Assembly: GCF_014042355.1 (NCBI RefSeq)
Contig: NZ_JACEZU010000007.1
Coordinates: 62,001-126,000, forward strand
Source of the DNA: Rugamonas apoptosis
GTDB taxonomy: Bacteria > Pseudomonadota > Gammaproteobacteria > Burkholderiales > Burkholderiaceae_D
DNA: 64,000 nt
Direction of reading: 5' to 3'
A program made the translations under genes and the position numbers. Shown here in pieces: positions 45,470-54,800 of the stretch (the first letter of the stretch is position 1; every line of letters starts with the position of its first letter). The notes under the pieces were generated by a model. That model worked only from the letters and a program-made list of their open reading frames with translations. It was not told the origin of the DNA and did not search any database.

Positions 45470-47779
45470 TTAGAAGTTGACCTTGAACGTGGCGCCCCAG
45501 GTGCGCGGTTCGTTCAGCATGCCGGTCAGGTTGTCGATGTCGATGGCGCCGATCAATTGCTGCTTGTTGGTGATGTTGCGGCCATAGGCAGCCACTTCAT
45601 ACTTGCCGCCGTTCCAGCGGTAGCCGGCGCGCAGGCCGCCTTCCGTCAACGGCTTGGCCTTGTGCTCGGGCGCTTCGTACAGGAAGAAGTTGTAGCTGCT
45701 GCGGTAAGTCCAGTCGGTGTAGGCATAGAACTCGCCGTCGCCCACTTCCTTGCTGTATTTCAGCGTGAAGTTCAGCTGGGTCTTGGGCGCGCGCGGCAGC
45801 GGGTTGCCGTCGACAATGGACATGCCAGGGACCTGGGGATTCTTGTTACTCGGCGAGCAGCCCGAGGCTGGATTGTTGGTGTAACTACCGCAGTACTGCA
45901 CGAACAGGTTCTTGTCCTTGATCTCCGTGTCGTTGTAGCTGCCGCCCAGGGTCATGCTGAAGGCGTCGCTCAGATTGGCCTGGAAGTCCACTTCCAGACC
46001 CTGGCCCGTCACCTTCTCCGCGTTGACCAGCTGGTTCATGTTGACGGCGCCGCTACCGGCCGTCAGCTGCTTGTCCTTGACCCGGTACTGGAACAGGCTG
46101 GCCGACAAACGGGCCCGTTTGTTGAACAAGTCCTGCTTGATGCCGGCCTCATACGACAGCGCTTTTTCCGCGCCGGCGAATGATGGCTTGTCGCCCAGGC
46201 TGAACAAACGGCCCTGCATACTGGGCGCGCGATAGCCGGTGGCGATACGGCCGAACAGGTTGGTGCTCTTGTCGAGCTCGTAGGTGCCGCTCACGTCCCA
46301 GCTCACGTTATGGGAAGTGTTGTTGAGCGGGTAGTAGGTGGTGCCGGTCGGTTCCACGCGGCTGGCCGCGAAGTCCTTCTTGTCGTTGGTGTAGCGCAAG
46401 CCGCTGCGCAGCTTGAGCTGCTCGGTGACGGTGTAGTTGAGCGAGCCGAACGCGGCCCACGACTTGGCGTCCTGGGTCTGGGTCGAGTACTTGGGCGACA
46501 GCGGATTGCCTGGCGTGAGGGAATCGAAACCGATGCTGTCGATGCGGATATGCTCATCGAAGTAGAATAGGCCGGCGATCCACTGCAGCGGGCCCTTATA
46601 GTTCGATTCGGCACGCAACTCCTGCGAGAACTGGTGGTGGCTGGGCAGCAGGTCGGCCGTCTCCAGCGTGAACGGGATCACGCCCGGGCCGTTCGGCTGC
46701 GCGGCGACCACGGGACCGCAGAACAGCGAGCAGCCATAACCGCCATCGACGTCGCCACGGCTGTAGAAGTCCAGCGTCTCGTAGCCCGTGATCGAGTGCA
46801 GCGTGATGTCGGCCAGGTTGTACTTCAGGCGGATATTGCCGCCCTTGGTCGTCAGGTTCTGGTGGTTCTGGCCATCCGACGGGTAGGAACCGTAGTCGAA
46901 GCCATCCACCAGGTCATTGCTGCCCTTCTTGATGATGTTGGCGCGGAACAGGGTGGCGCTGCCGTGGTAGTCGCGCTCATGGTAGTTGAACAGGGCACTG
47001 AAATCCTTGCCCGGCTGGACCAGCGCCTGCAGGCGGAACGCCTGGTCGCCATAACCTTCGAAGTCCTGGGTGCCCGTGTTGGGATTGGGGTTGGTGTTAT
47101 GCACGCGGTTGCCGCGGTGCTGGCTGGTGCCCGAGAAGCGCAGCGCCACCGTATCGCTGACAGGGATGTTGAACATGCCTTCGGCCGTCTTGGCCGAGTA
47201 ATTGCCGATGCCCAGCGTCAGATAACCTTCCTGGCGGAACACAGGCTTGGCCGAATCGAACTTGATCACGCCGGCCGGCGAATTGCGGCCGAACAGCGTG
47301 CCCTGCGGGCCGCGCAGCACTTCGATCTGGTCCACGTCGAACACGGGGAAACCCTTGAGCATGGCGTTTTCCTGGACGATGTCGTCCATCACCAGGCCCA
47401 CGGGCTGGGAGGCGTTCAAGTCGAAGTCGGTATTGCCCAGGCCACGGATGTAGAAGCGGGGGAAGGTGCGGCCATAGTCCGATTCCACGTTCACGCTGGG
47501 CGAACGGCCGGCCAGGAAGCGCACGTCGGCCGCGCCGGAGGTGATCACGTCGAGCTTGTCGCCTTTTAAGGTGGCGATCGACATCGGCACATCCTTGATG
47601 TTCTCGGCCCGGCGCTGGGCCGTCACAATCACGGTTTCCAGCTGACCGGGCACGGCCTGCTCGGCGGCGGGCGCGGCCTGCCCAGCTTCATCGGCCATGG
47701 CCGCGTGCAGCGGGAAGGCGCCAGCCACAGCCAGCGCGATCAGCGTGCGGGTGGCGATACCAGTACTTTTTCTTATCAT
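45470..47779 (-). CDS. TonB-dependent outer-membrane receptor (siderophore/CirA-like)
   Basis: From ATG 47779 (GGGAG upstream) the product is 769 residues, normal for the family. A signal peptide ends near LHAAMA. A TonB-box-like stretch (ETVIVTAQRR) leads into the plug (DVPMSIATLKGD, PRFYIRGLGN, EVLRGPQGTLFGRNS), then a 22-strand barrel ending in an aromatic C-terminus (WGATFKVNF). It would import an iron complex or another scarce ligand. The ligand is unknown. It has its own terminator and is divergent from the nucleoside importer. Confidence 0.92.
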   Translation of the reverse strand: MIRKSTGIATRTLIALAVAGAFPLHAAMADEAGQAAPAAEQAVPGQLETVIVTAQRRAENIKDVPMSIATLKGDKLDVITSGAADVRFLAGRSPSVNVESDYGRTFPRFYIRGLGNTDFDLNASQPVGLVMDDIVQENAMLKGFPVFDVDQIEVLRGPQGTLFGRNSPAGVIKFDSAKPVFRQEGYLTLGIGNYSAKTAEGMFNIPVSDTVALRFSGTSQHRGNRVHNTNPNPNTGTQDFEGYGDQAFRLQALVQPGKDFSALFNYHERDYHGSATLFRANIIKKGSNDLVDGFDYGSYPSDGQNHQNLTTKGGNIRLKYNLADITLHSITGYETLDFYSRGDVDGGYGCSLFCGPVVAAQPNGPGVIPFTLETADLLPSHHQFSQELRAESNYKGPLQWIAGLFYFDEHIRIDSIGFDSLTPGNPLSPKYSTQTQDAKSWAAFGSLNYTVTEQLKLRSGLRYTNDKKDFAASRVEPTGTTYYPLNNTSHNVSWDVSGTYELDKSTNLFGRIATGYRAPSMQGRLFSLGDKPSFAGAEKALSYEAGIKQDLFNKRARLSASLFQYRVKDKQLTAGSGAVNMNQLVNAEKVTGQGLEVDFQANLSDAFSMTLGGSYNDTEIKDKNLFVQYCGSYTNNPASGCSPSNKNPQVPGMSIVDGNPLPRAPKTQLNFTLKYSKEVGDGEFYAYTDWTYRSSYNFFLYEAPEHKAKPLTEGGLRAGYRWNGGKYEVAAYGRNITNKQQLIGAIDIDNLTGMLNEPRTWGATFKVNF

Positions 47780-48365
47780 GAGTGCTACTCCCATTGGTCA
47801 AACACCAGGTTGAAATTCCGTGCCGGCAGCCGGATGGGCTGGGCCGGAGATCGGTCATCGCGCCCGCAAGGTTGGCAGGCGGTGAAAACATGTGAAATCC
47901 CCCACATTTGCCTTTGCATTCTGCAAAGTAAGGGCCATGCTAGCACGCGAATTGCTCGCAAATATTCATATCTATTTCATATAAATAAGGAAGAAAAAAC
48001 GTATTTGCCGAACATATCCCGGCTGTAGCATAGTAGGGGAAGGACCCTGCACGGGCATGGCCGACGCCATTGCGGCCCCGCCCTATGAAGTAGCGCAGCT
48101 CCAGGTCTTTCCGATGGGACTAAATTTTTTCCTATCGGACAAAAAAGCAACAACGAGTAAGAATATTGACTTCAAATTACTGTTGCCGCCCTGCGACAAC
48201 GGACATTCAAGCTTGCATAAAACGCTATTTTTTGGACCGCGAGGGAAGCCTGGGACGGCAACGGCGCCCGCGCCGCGCGCGGCGCCCCTGGCCAGATTAA
48301 ATGTTGCTAAATTAGATGTTTCGGCCAATAAAAATATACAATATCGATCTTCCAGGAGCCTATTC
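47780..48365. other. 586-bp divergent intergenic region between TonB receptor and nucleoside importer
   Basis: No gene is supported. A plus-strand promoter for the importer is likely: TTAGAT (48312-48317), 17 bp, TATACA (48335-48340), giving a leader near 20 nt with AGGAG before ATG 48366. An imperfect inverted repeat TCCGATGGG/CCTATCGGA (48110-48118 and 48131-48139) lies further upstream. No purine riboswitch pattern was recognised. Confidence 0.5.
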
Positions 48366-49370
48366 ATGAAACTTTCACCATTCAGTTTGACGATCGCGGC
48401 GTTCGCCGCGGCTGGCGCGTGCGCCAGCGCGTCCGCGGCTGACCCTAAGCTGGGCATCGTGTATGACGCAGGCGGCAAGTTCGACAAATCGTTCAACCAG
48501 TCCGCCTTTGAAGGCGCTTCGCGCTTCAAGAAGGAAACCAACATCAATTTCATCGAAGTACAGGCTTCCAGCGACACCCAGGCCGAGCAGATGCTGCGCG
48601 GCCTGGCCCGCAAGAACCTGGACCTGATCGCTTCGATCGGCTTCGCCCAGACCCAGGCCGTGCAGAAGGTGGCCAAGGAATTCCCGAAAGTGCACTTCGT
48701 GCTGATCGACGGCGTGGCGCAAGGCGCCAACGTCAATTCCGTCACTTTCAAGGAGGAGGAAGGTTCCTACCTGGTGGGCGTGGCCGCCGCCATGGCCTCC
48801 AAGTCCAAGAAGCTGGGCTTCGTGGGCGGCATCGACATTCCCCTGATCCGCGCGTTCGCGTGCGGCTATGAGCAGGGCGCCAAGGCCACCGCGCCCAAGG
48901 TGGAAGTGATCCAGAACATGGTGGGCACCACGGCCGCCGCCTGGAACGACCCCGCCAAAGGTGGTGAGCTGGCCCGCTCCCAGTTCGACCGCGGCGTGGA
49001 CGTGGTGTTCGCCGTGGCCGGCGGCAGCGGCATGGGCACGCTGCAAACGGCCAAGGAAAAAGGCAAGCTGGGGATCGGCGTGGACTCCAACCAGAACGCC
49101 CTGTACCCGGGCGCCGTCCTGACCTCCATGGTCAAGCGGGTCGACAACGCCATCTATGACTCCTTCATGCAAATGAAGAACGGCACCTGGAAGGCCGGCG
49201 TCACCGCCAAGGGCCTGAAGGAAGGCGGCGTGGACTGGGCGCTCGACGAGAACAACCGCAAGCTGATCACGCCCGAGATCGAAAAGCGCGTGATGGGCGC
49301 GCGCAAGGACATCATCGACGGCAAGGTCAAGGTGATCGACTACCGCGCCGCCAACCACTGCCCCGCTTAA
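48366..49370 (+). CDS. BMP-family ABC transporter substrate-binding protein (nucleoside)
   Basis: The product has 334 residues from ATG 48366. A signal peptide (FAAAGACASASA) may carry a weak lipobox Cys. The PnrA/Med/BMP domain shows GIVYDAGGKFDKSFNQSAFEGA, IASIGFAQTQAV and FAVAGGSGMG. BMP-family proteins bind purine or pyrimidine nucleosides for ABC import. Genes for the ATPase and two permeases follow. A GC hairpin downstream may keep this gene's mRNA more abundant than the rest. Confidence 0.92.
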   Translation: MKLSPFSLTIAAFAAAGACASASAADPKLGIVYDAGGKFDKSFNQSAFEGASRFKKETNINFIEVQASSDTQAEQMLRGLARKNLDLIASIGFAQTQAVQKVAKEFPKVHFVLIDGVAQGANVNSVTFKEEEGSYLVGVAAAMASKSKKLGFVGGIDIPLIRAFACGYEQGAKATAPKVEVIQNMVGTTAAAWNDPAKGGELARSQFDRGVDVVFAVAGGSGMGTLQTAKEKGKLGIGVDSNQNALYPGAVLTSMVKRVDNAIYDSFMQMKNGTWKAGVTAKGLKEGGVDWALDENNRKLITPEIEKRVMGARKDIIDGKVKVIDYRAANHCPA

Positions 49371-49389
49371 TCTCCCGCTTCATGACATG

Positions 49390-49426
49390 ACGCGCCGCCG
49401 GGGTGATCCCCCGCGCGGCGCGTTTT
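49390..49426 (+). terminator. Hairpin with T tract inside the importer operon (partial terminator)
   Basis: ACGCGCCGC-CGGGG pairs with CCCC-CGCGCGGCGCGT around a short loop (49390-49422), followed by TTTT. It lies between the binding-protein and ATPase genes. The short T run suggests partial termination or 3'-end protection. Confidence 0.65.
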
Positions 49427-49440
49427 AACTACATACTCCT

Positions 49441-50970
49441 ATGCAGCCAGCAGTTGAATTTCGCGCCATCTCCAAGCAGTTTGGCGCCGTGCGGGCCAAC
49501 GCGGACGTCTCGTTCTCCATCGCCAAAGGCTCCATCCACGGCCTGGTGGGGGAGAACGGCGCCGGCAAATCGACCCTGATGAGCATCCTGTACGGCTACT
49601 ACCGTGCCGACAGCGGCCAGATCCTGCTCGACGGCCAGGCCCAGTCCATCCGCACCAGCCAGGAAGCGATCCGGCTCGGCATCGGCATGGTGCACCAGCA
49701 CTTCATGCTGGTCGAGAACATGACCGTGCTCGATAACGTGATGCTGGGCGCCGAAGGAGGCTTCCAGCTGGCCGCCCAGCGCCCCACCGTGGAAGCGCGA
49801 CTGCGCGAGATCTGCGCCCGCTACCGGCTCGACGTCGACCCGCTGGCCACCATCGCCGACCTGTCCGTGGGCGCCCAGCAGCGGGTCGAGATCCTCAAGC
49901 AGATCTACCGCAGCGCCAACATCCTGATCCTGGACGAACCGACGGCCGTGCTGACGGCCCAGGAGACGGCGTCCCTGTTCGACATCCTGCGCCTGTTCAA
50001 GGAGCAGGGCAAAACCATCATCCTGATCACCCACAAGCTGCAGGAAATCCTCGACATCACCGACACCGTCACCGTGATGCGCGGCGGGCGCGTGATCGGT
50101 GCCGTGCCCACGGCCGGCACCACCAAGGAGGAACTGGCCAACATGATGGTGGGCCGTCCGATCGAAAACAACCTGCCGCGCGCGCCCTACCACCCCGGCG
50201 CGCCCGTGCTGACGGTGGACAACCTGCAATTGCAGGACGCCCAGCAGGTCAAGCTGCTGGCCGATATCGGCTTCACGCTGCGGGCCGGCGAGATCGTCGC
50301 CGTGGCCGGCGTGTCCGGCAATGGCCAGAGCGAGTTGATGGAAATTTTGGCCGGCATGCGCCTGCCCACGTCCGGCAAGCTCACCTACCTGGGCCAGGAA
50401 CTCCCTTACGGCAAGCGCCACGACGCCGACGGCCTGCCGCTGGCATTCCGCGAACTGGGCATCGCCCACGTGCCGGAAGACCGCTTGCGCGACGGCGTGG
50501 TGAAAAGCTTCTCCGTGATGCACAACACCATCCTCGGCTACCAGGACCAACTGAAGAACCGCTGGGGCCTGTTCGACTTCAAGGCCATCGCGGCCCGCTG
50601 CGCCGGCCTGATGAAAAAATTCGACGTGCGCCCCGCCAACGGCGACTTGCGTATCGGCCTGCTCTCGGGCGGCAACCAGCAAAAGGTGGTGATCGCGCGC
50701 GAAGTGCTGGCGCAACCGAAGCTGATGCTGGTGGGCCAGCCCACGCGCGGCGTCGACATCGGCACCATCGAGAGCATCCACACCCAATTGCTCGCGCTGC
50801 GCGACGCCGGCGTGGCCATCCTGCTGGTGTCGGTCGAACTGGAGGAAGTGCGGGCGCTGGCCGACCGCATCCTCGTCATGTGCGGCGGCCGCATCACGGG
50901 CGAACTGAAAATTGAGGAATTCGACACCACCCGCATCGGCCTGCTGATGGGGGGCATGCATAAATCATGA
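49441..50970 (+). CDS. ABC transporter ATP-binding protein (two ATPase domains, nucleoside uptake)
   Basis: A 509-residue double ATPase of the sugar/nucleoside class. Domain 1 has Walker A GENGAGKST and signature LSVGAQQRVEI with LILDEPTAV. Domain 2 has degenerate Walker A VSGNGQSELME and LSGGNQQKVVIARE. Only domain 1 looks fully catalytic, as in relatives such as YufO/NupO. It overlaps the first permease by 4 bp. Confidence 0.93.
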   Translation: MQPAVEFRAISKQFGAVRANADVSFSIAKGSIHGLVGENGAGKSTLMSILYGYYRADSGQILLDGQAQSIRTSQEAIRLGIGMVHQHFMLVENMTVLDNVMLGAEGGFQLAAQRPTVEARLREICARYRLDVDPLATIADLSVGAQQRVEILKQIYRSANILILDEPTAVLTAQETASLFDILRLFKEQGKTIILITHKLQEILDITDTVTVMRGGRVIGAVPTAGTTKEELANMMVGRPIENNLPRAPYHPGAPVLTVDNLQLQDAQQVKLLADIGFTLRAGEIVAVAGVSGNGQSELMEILAGMRLPTSGKLTYLGQELPYGKRHDADGLPLAFRELGIAHVPEDRLRDGVVKSFSVMHNTILGYQDQLKNRWGLFDFKAIAARCAGLMKKFDVRPANGDLRIGLLSGGNQQKVVIAREVLAQPKLMLVGQPTRGVDIGTIESIHTQLLALRDAGVAILLVSVELEEVRALADRILVMCGGRITGELKIEEFDTTRIGLLMGGMHKS

Positions 50971-52049
50971 ACAATCACGACCTGCCACGCTGGGCCACGG
51001 CCTTCGTCCTGCCCATCCTGAACCTGCTGTCGGCCATGCTGGTCGCGGCCGGCGTCATTTATCTGCTGGGTGAAAGCCCCACCGAATCGCTGGGCATCCT
51101 GCTCAACAGCGCCATCCTCAATCCGGAAGGACTGGGCTATACGCTGTTCTACGCCTCCACCTTCATCTTCACCGGCCTGTCCGTGTCGATCGCCATGCAG
51201 GCCGGCCTGTTCAACATCGGCTCGGAAGGCCAGATGTATTTCGGCGGCCTGGGCCTGACCCTGGCCATGCTGGCCTTCGACAGCACGCTGCCGGCATGGG
51301 CGCTGATCCCCGCCGCCATCGCCGGCGCCGCCCTGTTCGGCGCGCTGTGGGCCTTCCTGCCCGGCTACCTGCAAGCGAAACGGGGTAGCCACATCGTCGT
51401 CACCACCATCATGTTCAACTTCATCTGCGCCTCGCTGATGAACTTCATCATCGTCAAATACCTGATCCCGGCCGGTGAGCAGAACACGGCCAGCCGCGCC
51501 TTCGCCGACGCGGCCGCCATGCCGCTGCTGAACCAATGGTTGCCTGTGCTGGGCGAGACGCCGCTCAACATCAGCTTCCTGTTCGCCATCGTGGCGCTGG
51601 CGATCTACGGCGTGGTGGTCAGCCGCTCCGCCTGGGGCTTCAAGCTGCGCGCCACCGGCCAGAACCCGCACGCGGCCCACTACGCCGGCATCCGTTTGTC
51701 GAAGATGGTCATCACCGTGATGCTGATCTCGGGCGCGCTGGCCGGCCTCGGTTCGGTCAACTCCATCCTCGGCTCGACCCACTACCTGAGCCTGAACTTC
51801 GTCGGTGGCGCCGGCTTCATCGGCATCGCCATCGCGCTGATGGGACGCCAGCATCCGGTCGGCATCTTCCTGTCGGCCGTGCTGTTCGGCACGCTGATCC
51901 AGGGCGGCTTCGACCTGTCGCTGGAAAAGCCGAACATCCCCACCGAGACTTTCATCTTCATCCAGGGCTTGATCATCCTGTTCTGCGGTGCGATGGAATA
52001 CTTCTACGCGCCGGCCATCGCCGCCGTCCTCAAGCGCACGAAAGGCTGA
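50967..52049 (+). CDS. ABC transporter permease (nucleoside), subunit 1
   Basis: A 360-residue permease of the BPD_transp_2 family with about nine to ten helices. Conserved segments are GLSVSIAMQAGLFNIGSEGQMYFGG and GFIGIAIALMGRQHPVGIFLSAVLFG. The EAA-like loop ATGQNPHAAHYAGI contacts the ATPase. It pairs with the next permease, whose start is 2 bp after this stop. Confidence 0.93.
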   Translation: MNNHDLPRWATAFVLPILNLLSAMLVAAGVIYLLGESPTESLGILLNSAILNPEGLGYTLFYASTFIFTGLSVSIAMQAGLFNIGSEGQMYFGGLGLTLAMLAFDSTLPAWALIPAAIAGAALFGALWAFLPGYLQAKRGSHIVVTTIMFNFICASLMNFIIVKYLIPAGEQNTASRAFADAAAMPLLNQWLPVLGETPLNISFLFAIVALAIYGVVVSRSAWGFKLRATGQNPHAAHYAGIRLSKMVITVMLISGALAGLGSVNSILGSTHYLSLNFVGGAGFIGIAIALMGRQHPVGIFLSAVLFGTLIQGGFDLSLEKPNIPTETFIFIQGLIILFCGAMEYFYAPAIAAVLKRTKG

Positions 52050-52051
52050 CC

Positions 52052-53023
52052 ATGACTTTTGCAGACCTCCACCTCGACAGCGTGCTCGTCTCGACCGTGC
52101 GCAACGCGCCGGTGCTTATCTTCGCCGCCATGGCCGGCCTGTTCGCGGAACGCTCGGGCGTGATCGACATCGGCTTGGAAGGCAAGATCCTGGCCTCGGC
52201 CTTCGTCTCGGCCGCCGTCGCTTTCGCCACCCAGAATCCCTGGTATGGCGTGGCGGCCGGCATGGCCATCTCGGTCGCGCTGGCCATGCTGCAAGGCTAC
52301 GTGGCCATCAGCCAGAAGGGCAACCAGCTGGTGGGCGGCATCGCCATCAACATCGCCATGAGCGGCCTGACTTTCGTCGTGGCCCAATTCTTCTTCCAGC
52401 AGGGCGGCCGCACGCCGGACCTGGGCCAGGCCCGTTTGTTCGACGTGGTGCTGCCCGGCTCCGCCGCCGTGGACAACATCCCGTTCCTGGGCTGGCTGTA
52501 CGCGCACCTGATCGGCGGCCATTCCGTGCTGGTGTACCTGGCGTTCGGGCTGGTGCCCGTGGTGCACTGGGTGATCTACCACAGCCGCTTCGGCCTGCGC
52601 CTGCGCGCCTGCGGCGAGAACCCGCACGCGGCCGACGCGGCCGGCGTGAACGTGGAACGGCAGCGCTACCTGGCCATGCTGGTGGCCGGCGTGCTGTGCT
52701 CGTTCTCGGGCGCCTACCTGGCCATCGTGCAGAGCGGCTTCTTCCTGCGCGACATGTCGGCCGGCGCCGGCTACCTGGCCTTGACGGCCATGGTGTTCGG
52801 TAACTGGCGGCCCGTGTACACCTTCCTCGGCTGCCTCATGTTCGGCTTCTTCGGCGCCGTGCAGATCCAGATCGAAGGGGTGGACCTGCCCGTGGTGGGC
52901 CGCATTCCCGGCTCGCTGATCCAGATGGTGCCCTACGTGGTCACCGTGATCGTGCTGGCCGGCCTGATGGCCAAGTCGGTGGCGCCCAAGGCGCTGGGTA
53001 CGCCGTTCGTCAAGTCGCGCTGA
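52052..53023 (+). CDS. ABC transporter permease (nucleoside), subunit 2
   Basis: From ATG 52052 the product is 323 residues. It is a second BPD_transp_2 permease with APVLIFAAMAGLFAERSGVIDIGLEG, ACGENPHAADAAGVNVERQRY and AGAGYLALTAMVFGNWRP. Subunits 1 and 2 would form the heterodimeric channel. It ends the importer operon. Confidence 0.93.
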   Translation: MTFADLHLDSVLVSTVRNAPVLIFAAMAGLFAERSGVIDIGLEGKILASAFVSAAVAFATQNPWYGVAAGMAISVALAMLQGYVAISQKGNQLVGGIAINIAMSGLTFVVAQFFFQQGGRTPDLGQARLFDVVLPGSAAVDNIPFLGWLYAHLIGGHSVLVYLAFGLVPVVHWVIYHSRFGLRLRACGENPHAADAAGVNVERQRYLAMLVAGVLCSFSGAYLAIVQSGFFLRDMSAGAGYLALTAMVFGNWRPVYTFLGCLMFGFFGAVQIQIEGVDLPVVGRIPGSLIQMVPYVVTVIVLAGLMAKSVAPKALGTPFVKSR

Positions 53024-53107
53024 GGCGCCCCGGCCCTCCCGGGAGTATGATGGGACTGGCGCGATGCCGGTTCCGGCCGTCGCGTTCCCACTGCACAGGA
53101 GGAAGTC

Positions 53108-53272
53108 ATGCCCAAGTCCAGCCAAGGCCGGCAGCCCCGGCCCATGCACGCCCCGCCCTCGCGGACCGACACCATCGGCAAACAGAAGCAGCATGCCGAA
53201 CAGGCCGAAGTGACGGGCCGCCACAAGAACGCGGGCCGCAACGACAACATCGGCCACAAGACGTCCAAGTAA
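53108..53272 (+). CDS. Small 54-residue basic hydrophilic protein
   Basis: ATG 53108 has a strong AGGAGGAAG site. The 54-residue product is hydrophilic and rich in Gln, Lys, His and Arg (PKSSQGRQPRP, TDTIGKQKQHAEQAEVTGRHKNAGRNDNIGHKTSK). No membrane segment or signal is present. Similar stress-type or ribosome-associated small proteins exist in Burkholderiales, but no function can be named. It begins 84 bp after the importer operon and may have its own promoter. Confidence 0.65.
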   Translation: MPKSSQGRQPRPMHAPPSRTDTIGKQKQHAEQAEVTGRHKNAGRNDNIGHKTSK

Positions 53273-53284
53273 GGTCGTAGCCCC

Positions 53285-53665
53285 TTAGCGCAACGTGCGC
53301 AGGTAGGCCAGCAGGTCGGCGATCTGCTGCGCGTCGCTGATGCCCCAAAAGCGCATGCGCGTGCCGGGCACCACGTCGCCGGGCGCGCGCAGGAAGGCGC
53401 TCAAAGCCTGCGCATTCCAGACGATGCGGGACTGTCGCATCGCGTCCGAATATTTGTAATCGCTGGTGGCTGCGGCCGGGCGGCCCACGATGCCGTTCAG
53501 CTGCGGGCCGAAGCCGCCGCGCGCGGACGGTCCCACCTGGTGGCAGGACGCGCACTTGCGAAAGGCCGTCTTGCCCGCCGCCACGTCGCCGGCCGCATGC
53601 ACAGGACCGGACACGGCGCCAGCCAGCGCCAACAACGCCAGCCACCGCGGCATTGGTATCGTCAT
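53285..53665 (-). CDS. Class I periplasmic cytochrome c
   Basis: From ATG 53665 the product is 126 residues with a signal peptide ending near VHAA. Haem motif CASCH is at 38-42, a GPQLNGIVGRPAA loop follows, and the Met ligand lies in GTRMRFWG. It resembles mitochondrial-type cytochrome c2/c550. It could donate to an oxidase or accept from dehydrogenases such as SorB or PuuD; no partner is adjacent. Confidence 0.9.
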   Translation of the reverse strand: MTIPMPRWLALLALAGAVSGPVHAAGDVAAGKTAFRKCASCHQVGPSARGGFGPQLNGIVGRPAAATSDYKYSDAMRQSRIVWNAQALSAFLRAPGDVVPGTRMRFWGISDAQQIADLLAYLRTLR

Positions 53666-53762
53666 GATTGATTCCCAGAGCGGCGCACAACGCGCCGCCC
53701 GCATTATGCCTTGAACAGGCAACCCCATGACGTCATGGGGTGCTGCACACATAAAGCGCGAC

Positions 53763-54713
53763 TCACACCGCGCGCGGAACCTCGTCCAGCGACTGGAACA
53801 CCGGCAGGCCCAGGCCGCGCGCCGTCTCCACCATCAGATCGGCGCCGGCCGACGGGCCGCCGATGCGCAGCACGGCGTCGCAACGCGCCAGCAGGCGCTG
53901 CGCGTGCGGATGGAACAGCGCCTCGTACACGGCGTCGCCCGTGCCGCGCGAGCCGGCCAGCGCCAGCATCGGCAGCGCCAGCCACTCACCGAGCACGGGC
54001 ACATGGCCTGCCTCGTACAGCGGCAGCGCGCACGCCTCCATGGCCGCCACGTTGCGCGCGATCAGGGCCGGATCGTCGCCGGTGCCGGAACGGTAAGGGC
54101 CGGCGATCAAAATCATCAGGCCGCGCGCCGGCACCGGCGGCAGCAGGTGACGCTGCGCGTACTGCAGCAGCATGATGGTCTTGCCGTCGGCGATGTGGCC
54201 CTGCTCCACCATGCGCATGGCTTGCTCGATCGGCAGTTCCAGCACTTCGATGTCCTCGCCCTCGTCAGCCACGCCGCCGCCCGCGCCGGCGCGCGCGTGC
54301 GGCTCGTACTCGGCCACGAAAAAGTGCAGCCGCTCCGTGACGGAACCGGGACTCATGTAGGCCTCGAACACCTTGCGCACCCGGCCCACCCGGTAGCCCG
54401 TCTCCTCCTCCACCTCGGCGCGGATGCGCTGCTCGGGCGTGGCGCGGTCGAGCAGCCCGGCCGCCGCCTCGATCAGGAAGCCGTCGGCGCCGTCGCGGTA
54501 GGCCGGCAGGCGGAACTGGCGGATCAGCACCACGCTGCGCCTGGCCCGGTGGTACAGCAGGATGGTGGCGCCATCGCCACGGTCATACGTCTCGCGCGAC
54601 AGGGTTTGCCAGCTGCCATCGCGGCGCCGGTAGTCGAAGGTGGTCTTGCGCAGCACATACCAGTCGTCCGACAGGGTGTCGACGCGCTGGATGCGGATAT
54701 GGTCATGGGGCAT
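53763..54713 (-). CDS. nudK: NudK-like Nudix hydrolase fused to a DUF4406-like domain
   Basis: From ATG 54713 the product is 316 residues. Residues 1-195 match GDP-mannose pyrophosphatase NudK: YDRGDGATILLYH, the Nudix box AAAGLLD...IRAEVEEETGY, FEAYMSPGSVTERLHFF and EDIEVLELP. The C-terminal 120 residues (LMILIAGPYRSGTGDDPALIARNVAAME, VLGEWLALP, CDAVLRIGGPSAGADLMVETA) resemble the DUF4406/nucleoside 2-deoxyribosyltransferase fold. Stand-alone NudK is about 190 residues, so this is a fusion. Divergent from a DeoR gene. Confidence 0.8.
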   Translation of the reverse strand: MPHDHIRIQRVDTLSDDWYVLRKTTFDYRRRDGSWQTLSRETYDRGDGATILLYHRARRSVVLIRQFRLPAYRDGADGFLIEAAAGLLDRATPEQRIRAEVEEETGYRVGRVRKVFEAYMSPGSVTERLHFFVAEYEPHARAGAGGGVADEGEDIEVLELPIEQAMRMVEQGHIADGKTIMLLQYAQRHLLPPVPARGLMILIAGPYRSGTGDDPALIARNVAAMEACALPLYEAGHVPVLGEWLALPMLALAGSRGTGDAVYEALFHPHAQRLLARCDAVLRIGGPSAGADLMVETARGLGLPVFQSLDEVPRAV

Positions 54714-54762
54714 GGCGGGCTTTCGGGGTGGGGGAGGAAACTTGCTTTTTTCTACATTATCA

Positions 54763-54781
54763 TGCAATATCGTGCAATATC
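54763..54781. promoter_or_regulatory. Two direct repeats TGCAATATC, candidate DeoR operator
   Basis: TGCAATATC occurs at 54763-54771 and 54773-54781, 10 bp apart, in the 87-bp gap between nudK and deoR-type gene. DeoR proteins often bind such short direct repeats. The nudK start has no clear ribosome site. Confidence 0.5.
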
Positions 54782-54800
54782 AAGAAATTTCACGCACACC

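Noticed and set aside
47780-48365. Purine or guanidine riboswitch before the nucleoside importer
   Set aside because: No known conserved core was recognised, and the predicted leader is only about 20 nt.
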